A stretch of DNA of 64,000 bases, taken from assembly GCF_000151665.1 (NCBI RefSeq), contig NW_013171818.1:134001-198000 (forward strand), read 5' to 3'. Under the pieces are notes generated by a model. It ran no database searches. It saw nothing but the letters and a program-made list of their open reading frames with translations, and was not told the origin of the DNA. Both the position numbers and the translations under genes were made by a program. Shown piece after piece: positions 57,021 through 64,000 of the stretch. The stretch comes from Blastocystis hominis (taxonomy: Eukaryota > Sar > Bigyra > Opalinata > Blastocystidae). Each line of letters begins with the position of its first letter. Position 1 is the first letter of the stretch.

Positions 57021-58569
57021 ATGAATAATGCAGGGGCGAATAAACTTGATTCCATGCTCTCATATGTGTCCGGGAGAGATGGGAGCCATGGACCAAATTT
57101 ATTTGATAAAGGTGATTATAGTTAATTCGTTGATGATGTTTCAGAAGTTGGGTCATGGTTGATGATGGCAACAGAATTAGTTCCTCAAACATCCAATCTA
57201 GATTCGACATTTCCAGTAGATTCTGGGAAGCCAGGTTCATTCACATTCGGGGCGTCATCGAATAGAGGAAGACACCCTTCCATTTCCAGCGAATCCTGAA
57301 TTTGATGCTATTGGTTTCAATAGCGGCTCTCCGTTTTTTCCGCCGAATCTGTTGCCGCCGTCCCCTTTTGTTGGATCGAAAAGTCCTTTCCGAAAGGATT
57401 CCTTGGACTTGATGGCGTTGCCTAGCCCCGTTTTGAATAGTTCCACAAAGCCAGAAACGCTGTCTGAGGGTTCTATTTCGATGTCAGGTGCCCCAAGCTT
57501 TTTTGACACTTCTTCCGCTGGGCAATCTGATATTTTTTCGAATCTCCCATCCCTGGAGCCGATCCACCCCCTGAAACGAGAGCCCGATTATTCCGTGACC
57601 TCCACGCCGGTAGACGAGGAATACGAGGACGAGGCGTCCGCCAAGCGCCAACGGCGCCTCGCGAAGAATCGAGAGATCGCCAAGAATTGTCGTCGTCGCA
57701 AGAAGGAGCGGAAAGCAGCGATCCAGGAAGAAGTACTTTCAATTCATTCGAACTCGAGTGATTCTCTGTAGATCCTGCAGCTGCGCGAGGAGAACGGGAA
57801 GCTTCGTCAGCAATTGGAGAACATGAGCAGCCAAATGTTCCAGAGCAAGCAGAGCGAGGAGGAGCACGCAGCCTTTCTGCAGCGACTGAAGCAGGGCATC
57901 GAGGCGCACGACGAAGCGAGCATTCTGCGCGAGATCAAGGAGTACTATCGGCTGTGGAGCGAGTACGGGCAGGAGCGCAGCGCGGCGTGCCAGCTGTATT
58001 TGGAGCAGCTGAAGATGCTGCTGCTGCCGACACAGGTAGGAAGAGAGAGGCGGAGGAGAGGATGATGATGATGATTAGATGACGAAGATGTGTTTGTGGT
58101 CTATGGGTCAGGAAGACGAGTTTTACGACGAGAAATTGAATCAGATGAAGTACGGAGGCGGAATCTGGAACTTGCTGACATCGGTAATGCATGTTCGTGT
58201 TCTACCCAAAAATCTGAAATCTAGCTCTCAGACGAGCAGAAGAAGCGGATTGTGGGGAGTCGCGGGGGTCTGCTGCGTCAGCAGGAGAACATCTCGTCGA
58301 TCCTGGACATCGTGGACAGCGTGCAGAAGAAGATGAAAGACAACATCGAATCGATGCACGAGCAGATGAAGGGCATTCTCAGCGTGCTCACGCCGCTGCA
58401 GCAAGCCAAGTTCCTCCTGTGGGTGGAGGAAGGGATGAGCGGCCCGGGGATCATTTGCACGCTGCGCAGAGTGCTGGAGATGCAGAGAGAAGGGCAGAGA
58501 GAAGGGCAGGGAGGCGAGGCGGAGGACGAACAGTCGCAATCGCGATCGATGTCGGAGTTGGAAGGGTAG
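57021..58569 (+). CDS. bZIP transcription factor with C-terminal DOG1-like helical domain
   Basis: Nuclear DNA-binding factor. ATG at 57021 (MNNAGANKLDSMLSYVSGRD); a 33-nt intron, then a Ser/Pro-rich region (FDAIGFNSGSPFFPPNLLPP). Basic region AKRQRRLAKNREIAKNCRRR contains the bZIP signature N-x-x-x-A-K-N-C-R. A 39-nt intron lies exactly between basic region and zipper (IQEE / ILQLREENGKLRQQLENM). Downstream, EASILREIKEYYRLWSEYGQ, ACQLYLEQLKMLLLP and LTPLQQAKFLLWVEEGM resemble the helical domain of TGA/DOG1-type and oomycete bZIP proteins. Further introns at 58036-58111 and 58181-58224. Stop TAG at 58567, then (AAGA)n and TGTTTGTT at 58615-58622. Confidence 0.87.
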
Positions 58570-58612
58570 AAGGCGGCGAGAAAGAAGAAAGAAAGAAAGA
58601 AAGAAAGAAGGG
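58570..58612. repeat. (AAAG)n microsatellite
   Basis: AAAGAAAG units between the bZIP stop codon and the first TGTTTGTT. Confidence 0.85.
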
Positions 58613-58630
58613 GTTGTTTGTTGCGCGATT

Positions 58631-58648
58631 TGTTTGTTCGAACAAACA
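58631..58648. terminator. Palindromic double poly(A) motif shared by convergent genes
   Basis: TGTTTGTTCGAACAAACA is a perfect 18-bp palindrome: TGTTTGTT on the plus strand abuts TGTTTGTT on the minus strand through CG. The plus copy can serve the bZIP gene, the minus copy the coiled-coil gene. Confidence 0.7.
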
Positions 58649-58652
58649 GGCG

Positions 58653-59267
58653 AAGCGTCGTGGAGGCGGGAATGCATACCGGCCTCGCTGATGTCGCGGA
58701 TTTGCTTCATTTGCGTGATCATCGCGTCCGCGTTGAAGATGTAGTCCGGATGCACCCAGATCGGGGGAGGAACGTCCGTGCCCGACTGCTCCTTCTTATT
58801 CTGGGAGTGAAAAAAGGCAAGAGAGATGTACGAAGAGCGAAAAACCCTTCTTGGGACGACGATCTTGACATGTATTGAATACTGTTGTGCATTGCTCTTC
58901 AAAACGGTTCAGAGAAGACTCCACCTCGTCCAAGGCTTTCTATTGAAATCACAAGAAACACAGGGAGACACACATCGACAAAATCAATGATCGGGAAAAA
59001 GCAATTCGCTTCTTCCACCTTCTTCACAATGCCGTTGATTAGCACACGCCGCTGTTCAAGAAACTCGTCAACTAACTAAACGGTATTATCCAGACGAATC
59101 TCTACTGATTGTGGAATGACGCTCGTTTCTAGATTCGATTTATATTCAACTATCTTTCTTTGAGACTCATCAACCAAGTTCGTTAATTCGGCTATCAGCT
59201 GTACGAATTTCTCGTACATCTCTTTATATAGCTGATCTTGCACCTCTCCAATCTGTTTACTACTCAT
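58653..59267 (-). CDS. Small coiled-coil protein, unknown function
   Basis: MSSKQIGEVQDQLYKEMYEK at 59267 opens a helical, charged exon (FVQLIAELTNLVDESQRKIV). A short intron joins to VDEFLEQRRVLINGIVKKVE, a 34-nt intron to KALDEVESSLNRFEEQCTTV, and another to NKKEQSGTDVPPPIWVHPDY with ADAMITQMKQIRDISEAG. About 200 residues, mostly coiled coil with one conserved-looking PPPxWxHPDY motif near the C-terminus. It may be a Mediator- or kinetochore-type small subunit; no assignment is made. No encoded stop: GCT-T at 58653 is followed by CGCC and TGTTTGTT, predicting a poly(A)-completed TAA. Confidence 0.6.
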
Positions 59268-59590
59268 TGGTAGAAGATTATGTGATGGAATCTACTCTCT
59301 TGTAATGTTCACAAATAGAATCGACAAAATTCATAACATTGTATTGCAGTTATTTTGGTTGTTAGTACGATCCTTAGTGTCGTATCCGAATCCTATTACC
59401 CAATCATACCCTTCTTAATCGTTTGTTGATACTAATAAGCAAAAACTACTCATGTTTATTCCTAATTCAAAAATAGATCGTATTTTTGCCATTCATTTTC
59501 TATCGATTTTCTCCTTAACTATTCTGCTATTTTTGGAGGGTAAGGTATTTTTGATTTGGTCATCGAGTTTGTAATCTAATGTCTTTTAGA
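59268..59590. other. Divergent intergenic region
   Basis: About 320 bp of AT-rich sequence between the coiled-coil gene (-) and NDUFA5 (+); presumably both promoters. Nothing else seen. Confidence 0.5.
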
Positions 59591-60038
59591 ATGTTTGTCT
59601 CGAGGGTTCTTTGTACTACACTGAAGCGAACGACCGGACTCGTCGGAGTTCCCGTGATTCCCAATGCCCGATCGGTGCTGATTGAACTGTATGATAAAAC
59701 ACTGGAAAATGTGAAGGTGGGAAGGCGTTTGGAATGCGCAGCTAATTTTTAGAAGATCCCTGCGAACACCGAATATAGAAAGAATGTGGAGGCGTTTACC
59801 AAATATAGAAAGAACGTAGTTGAACAAAATGAAGATGTATTTTCTTTTTGAGTTTTTAAAATCATTTCCAGATCAAGACAATCGAGCGAATTATTGGCTG
59901 TGGTCAAGTGGAGGAGTTGGTGGAACAAGCCAACGATGAACTCTCGCTGATTGAGGATTATTATCGTGGAGCATTCTCGAATTGTGTCATTGTGTAGAGT
60001 ACAGAATCTGGGAAGGTCCGAAGGTCGAGGAGCCCTGA
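59591..60038 (+). CDS. NDUFA5: Complex I accessory subunit NDUFA5 (B13)
   Basis: Accessory subunit of the matrix arm of NADH:ubiquinone oxidoreductase. MFVSRVLCTTLKRTTGLVGV, then PVIPNARSVLIELYDKTLEN; a 36-nt intron (59717-59752) joins VK to KIPANTEYRKNVEAFTKYRK; a 53-nt intron to IKTIERIIGCGQVEELVEQA with NDELSLIEDYY; and a 32-nt intron (GT at about 59968) to QYRIWEGPKVEEP with the encoded stop TGA at 60036-60038. The TTGLVGV start, the AYRKYTE-like block, the GGQxEEVIxQAxxEL block and the final W-x-x-P match the family from end to end. Supports an organelle that retains complex I, as reported for Blastocystis. Confidence 0.9.
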
Positions 60039-60140
60039 ATGTTCTTTTACTTTTTGCTTGTTTGTTCACAAACGGAGCGCTGCGCGTTTCTGTGCAATTG
60101 CGTTAGCTTGTTTTCTTTATAGTTTCTCTTTCTTCTTGCC

Positions 60141-60891
60141 ATGTTTCGTTGCACTGCTAAACTGGTGAAACTACTAGCGAAAGGACAGGTGGCTGTATGG
60201 AAACGAACGACTTTTGACCGTGAATTGTGGCATTCGTTTTCTTCTGCAGAGTGTTCTGTGTTTCGTGTAGGCTACTCTGGTCTCCATCGATCCTAGTCGG
60301 CATTCAATCAATATTCCAGTTGCCTTCGCCAAAACAGTCGTTTCTATGTTATGACCCTATCTACCTACGCAAAGTCAAAGTATAAGATTCAAAATGCATG
60401 GGATCGGCTTGTAAACGGAGAAAGAGTGATGGATGCTGCTCGGGTTGCCTTTATGGTGTGTGAAGTGCATTCTGTTCATGAATAGATTACAAACAGCATG
60501 AAGCAAGAGCTGGCCAACCTGAACTACCCCTCAGAAGAAATCAACCAATTGAAACCTTCTCATGCTCAATATGTTTTTAGTTTCGTACCCTTCTCCTTAT
60601 CGATAGATTCTGTCGAATGAGATTCCCTACGAAACCTGGCAGTCTTCCAAGAGCGAATTGATTGAAAAGTGTGAAGAAATCGAAAGAAAACAAGTAGAAA
60701 AAGAATCGGATGGAGCGGAGCAGATGAGTAATGACGACACAAATAAGGCTTTGAGCAGCACGAGCTCTGCGATCGTGGTGGTTGGCGAAAGCCAGTCAGA
60801 TTCTTTCGGTTTGACAGACGGTACAGACACACATAACACCTCCCAATTGGGAAGTTCTGCAAACGAGTCGTCGTTGATGAAGGCGGTTTGA
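60141..60891 (+). CDS. Uncharacterised, probably organelle-targeted protein
   Basis: ATG 60141 (MFRCTAKLVKLLAKGQ) gives a basic, acid-free N-terminus like a transit peptide. Spliced exons then read ATLVSIDPSRHSINIPVAFA, SKYKIQNAWDRLVNGERVMD with AARVAFM, ITNSMKQELANLNYPSEEIN with QLKPSHAQY, and ILSNEIPYETWQSSKSELIE. Introns are 30-36 nt. A disordered acidic/Ser tail follows, stop at 60889-60891. The motif N-Y-P-x-E-E-I-x-x-L-x-P-x-x-A-x-x-I-L looks like a conserved helical pair, but I cannot name the family. Neighbour of NDUFA5 on the same strand. Confidence 0.55.
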
Positions 60892-61139
60892 GGGTGTGCG
60901 TCTGATGATTTTGATTTTGATTTGGACGATTAGGAGGGAATGAAGTCGGAGTGTTAAAGCGTGAGCAAGGTTACGTAGTTAGTTTCTGGGTTATGGGTTG
61001 TTTTTTTCATTGAAATAAAAATAGAATTTACTGGAAGAAAGGCCACCCGCCGTAGAATAGTGTCTTTGAATTTTCTCTACCCGTAGCACCATTTGGAAGT
61101 CCCTCTCAACCTTTAATAATGTGTTCTCTATCTTAAAAG

Positions 61140-61923
61140 GCAAGATTTTTCGCTCTACTGGATCTTTCAACGGGAACCACCAATCAAAAAGAACGAAGTG
61201 TGGAAAATATTTGAGGTATTTGTAATCTTCATTTTTTTATGCAATTAGTTGACCCAAATTATGAGAATTTATCCGATTAACTCTACGATGCTCTCGAGCA
61301 CCAATGCTAAGGTCTGTCGACAGTGTCATCGGACCAAGCCCATTCGTAACTTTATTAGCAAAAATAACATGGGGATATGTATTATTTGCAGTACATGTCG
61401 CGAAAACCAAATGAAACGTTATTATGGTAATGTGTTCGTTTGAGGCTGTAAGGGCGTAGATAAGAAGAGGAGGCTCCAAGAAAGTCTTCTTTTGAATTCA
61501 GGAAGGGGTAGTGAAACACAAAGGAACACTACTAATATTCCCTCTTCCATATCACCATCACCATCACCCACTCAGAAACCATGCCTATCGCCCAGTGGGT
61601 CGTCGTATCAAGTGCAGATTGTGTCCCAGTCCTTTAGTAGTGAACATACTAGTGTATCTGACAGAGCTTTTCCTGTCCCTTACTCTGTATGGATCCCAGT
61701 GAAGCAGTTTGAAGCTGGTTCATTTGGAAGTGAAATTTACGTAGCTAAGTTATTACACAGCCCGCTTAAGATCCTTACCTCTGACAGGATGTGCAAAGGA
61801 TCTTATGCACAGGCCCAATCCTCCTATCAGCCAGTCGAAAGCGCTTATCCCTCTAAAAGTCGAGTTATTGACTTGAGTCCTGTGTGCAATGATAGCATAC
61901 AATCTTATGAAGCTCAGGTTTAA
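61140..61923 (+). CDS. Putative zinc-finger protein, unknown
   Basis: An exon reading DFSLYWIFQREPPIKKNEVW with KIFE joins through a 33-nt intron (GT at about 61216) to LTQIMRIYPINSTMLSSTNA and a zinc-knuckle-like segment CRQCHRTKPIRNFISKNNMG with CIICSTCRENQMKRYYG: a CxxC...CxxCxxC arrangement. A later exon is Ser/Pro-rich (TNIPSSISPSPSPTQKP), possibly in the frame ending at 61923. The 5' end and the choice of frame after 61440 are uncertain; TTTGTTTGTTT occurs at 61988. No named family. Confidence 0.4.
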
Positions 61924-62119
61924 GTTTTTTATCAAGGAAGCCATGCTTACTGCGAAAGCTCATAGATTAGTAACTTCTCACACCTTTTGTTTGTTTCACT
62001 CATTCTCTCGTTTTGTCTGTGTATGATGCGCTATCTGGGAAGCTGAGAAAGTGCGTTTATTTGATGTTTACACAACGACTTTCAAAACTGAAACTCCTCG
62101 ATGTGTTTTGTCTTGAACA

Positions 62120-64000
62120 ATGCGTATTCTTGCTACATATTTTCTTGTTTTTTGTATCATAGTGAATGAATAAATGGGTGCGCACATTTCTTCTCTTTCT
62201 AGGTGAGTTTTTTGAATTGAGATTGAATTGCAGGAGTTGTTTTGTGTTGCAGTCCTAGAGAGAATCCTTACAATCTATTTATTTTATTTAAATCGAATCC
62301 AGCGTCCCAGGTGCTGACAATTCTTGAAGTGGAGTCTGCAGAAACTGTTTTCACTATAAACGGATACGGGAAAGATAATACATACTATGTTACAACACTT
62401 TGCCTGAGTCCAAAACCTTATCACGTTGTTGTGAGTGATAGGTAGATTCTGTGTTAGCGTGGATAACGAATTAGTCTTCGAAGTAGCTGGGAAGAGGGTT
62501 CTTACTTCGTGATAAGTACATTGCAGAGGATAGAGCTGTTGCGAGGAACTTGCGATTTTGGGGGGAACCAAGTTTTTTATTTTTTTCGTAAGTTTTGTTG
62601 CTTTTTATTTTTTATGTGCAGCACATATCCTTATTCTCCCGAATCAAAGCTGGAAGTTTTCTGATGGTCCCGTTTCATCGGACTGGACACAGCCAGACTT
62701 CGACGATCGTGCCTGGCTAGTCAAGCAAACCGAGTTCCCCCTGTACTCTGGGTCTCGCTATTACCGCTTTTCGGTCACAGTGAATACTTCATCCTTTCAA
62801 ACTTCTGGCTCTGCTATGTTTTGTGTCGCCTCGCGCGACGTTTCTTCGCTCTTTCTTAACGGGAGAGCGATCTTCGAGCGTCTGAATACCACGCTGTCCA
62901 ACACGAGATCGCATGATGATGATCATGTCTCTTCTAACAATACCGATTCTTCTTCTTCTTCTTCTACAGGAAACTACGATAATTCAACGCAATTCCAATC
63001 GCCCAATCGTTGTTTTCAGTACTCCATCCCCATCCATTGGCTGCAATCCACGATCACCCTCGCCGTCCAATCAGATTCCGCCGTGACGCAGCCAATCGCC
63101 GACCACTTCGATCTGACGCTGGTGGCGATTCCCGAGACCTCGAACCGTCTTGGTGAGTCCGTGGTGTCGAGTCTGCATAACCGCGATTATTACAGCAATC
63201 CGTTGGAGAAGGCGTGGGACGGGAGTCGCGTGTCGTTCTGGAAGTCGATCGGCGACACGACGGAGTTCGTGGTGACGTTCGAGGCGAATCGGTAGAGGAT
63301 GCGGAGCGAGGCGATGAGGCGTAGATTCGAGTACGTGAACGGGTACGCGATCACGTCGGGGAGGCAGAAGGAGTTCGATCCGGTGCGGTGGCAGGTGCGA
63401 GGATGCGTGAGGGAGGCGGAGGGAGAGAAGAAGGGGGTGGATGGTGTGCGAAGGAAGACAAGGAAGGAAGCAGGGAGGAAGGCGTTGAATGGTTCTTCTG
63501 GCAGTTCGTTGAAGGACGTGGCGAAGGTTTCTTTGAATCATTCAGCCGGAAAGCTGCGGAGTGAATCAGCGAAGTCGCCATTCATTGACCCATCAGGCAA
63601 TTCATCGAACTCTTCAATGAATCATTCAGCCAACAATTCATCGAACTCTTCATTGGATCATTCATCGAGCAATTCATCGAACTCTTCAATTAGCAATTCA
63701 TCCAGCAATCCATTGAATGACCCATCAAACTCTTCCTCCAGCAATTCTCTGAGAGACTCATCCATCCATTCCTCATCGAACCATTCATCCAATGCATCAC
63801 CCCTCACTTCCTCGTCGTCTTCTTCGAATGACGGCTGGCTCTGCGATCTCTTGGACGAGCGGAGCGACGCTCTGTGGCAGGGCGGCACCCACACTCTCCG
63901 ATTCGCCATGAACACGCACGCCTCCTCCTATCAGCGCTACCGCCTCGACTTCCGTCCCTCTTTCTCCCCATCTCTCATTCCTAGTCGGCGCATCCCACGA
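62120..64000 (+). CDS. Large secreted multidomain protein, 5' part (runs off window)
   Basis: Signal peptide MRILATYFLVFCIIV at 62120. Spliced exons give a beta domain (VLTILEVESAETVFTINGYG, YHVVVSDSLRSSWEEGSYFV) of the kind that in protists reads CLxPxxYxVVxxDSxxDGWxxGS. Next is a galactose-binding-like domain (NQSWKFSDGPVSSDWTQPDF, DDRAW, RYYRFSVTV) as in glycoside hydrolase N-terminal sandwich domains. Then GSRVSFWKSIGDTTEFVVTF and, after a 32-nt intron, RFEYVNGYAITSGRQKEFDP with VRWQVRG, an F5/8 type C (discoidin)-like domain. A Ser/Asn/Asp-rich insert (63530-63800) separates it from DGWLCDLLDERSDALWQGGT and YQRYRLDF, which looks like the rest of the same fold. Probably carbohydrate-binding and extracellular. 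Confidence 0.6.
63590..63790 (+). repeat. (AATTCATCGAACTCTTCA)n coding repeat
   Basis: Imperfect 18-bp-type units encoding SSNSSxNxS runs inside the discoidin-like domain. Confidence 0.75.

Noticed and set aside
1-64000. tRNA genes
   Set aside because: I looked for T-loop GGTTCRANTCC-type blocks with cloverleaf context on both strands and found none I could support by eye.

Overview
This is eukaryotic nuclear DNA from a compact, intron-rich protist genome carrying an integrated, intronless virus-like transposon of the Polinton/Maverick class. Three sequence features point to Blastocystis or a close stramenopile relative. (i) Most host genes are cut by very short GT-AG introns, typically 27-36 nt. 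(ii) The octamer TGTTTGTT, or a near variant, lies about 4 nt after the last sense codon of many genes; several of these have no encoded stop, so poly(A) addition would complete a TAA or TGA, as described for Blastocystis. (iii) Genes are packed tightly and often convergent. The species call is inference from these features; no database search was possible.

Left host block, 1-28.8 kb: MCM9 (-, cut by the window edge), a signal-peptide and membrane-anchored aspartic protease (+), TIP41-like (-), RPB9 (+), an APC7-like TPR subunit (+), a small membrane protein (-), two tandem intronless Hsp70-like genes (-), a DUF4379-type zinc-ribbon protein (+), a LARGE-type GT49 glycosyltransferase (-), UDP-glucose:glycoprotein glucosyltransferase (+), a degenerate 6-phosphogluconate dehydrogenase (-), an M14 carboxypeptidase (+), the Fe-S co-chaperone HSCB (-), proteasome alpha-1/PSMA6 (-), a small acidic protein (-), a WD40-like protein (+) and a 5S rRNA gene (-).

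Repeat-rich block, 28.8-32.2 kb: microsatellites and a MORN plus BspA-type leucine-rich-repeat gene (-).

Polinton, about 32.3-54.06 kb: vertex/fibre-like beta-rich proteins, coiled-coil proteins, a minor core protein with repeated protease-site-like motifs, an adenain-type cysteine protease, a KilA-N-like protein, an FtsK/HerA packaging ATPase, a likely double-jelly-roll major capsid protein, a retrovirus-type integrase and a 1503-aa protein-primed family B DNA polymerase. Together they form a capsid, packaging, replication and integration set, so the element is a provirus-like transposon. At least one fibre-type gene carries an internal stop, so this copy may be partly decayed. The element has its own signature elements: tandem GC-rich hairpins, some lying inside ORFs; start codons in the context TAAATG; a second AT-rich promoter class; and a CCAAAGTRAA motif at gene ends.

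Right block, 54.1-64 kb: a host repeat, a decayed MORN-LRR pseudogene pointing away from the Polinton, a bZIP factor with a perfect CRE 29 bp before its start codon, a coiled-coil protein (-), complex I subunit NDUFA5 (+), two uncharacterised proteins (+) and the 5' part of a large secreted multidomain protein (+, cut by the window edge).

CDS coordinates for spliced genes run from start codon to stop (or inferred poly(A)-completed stop) and include introns.
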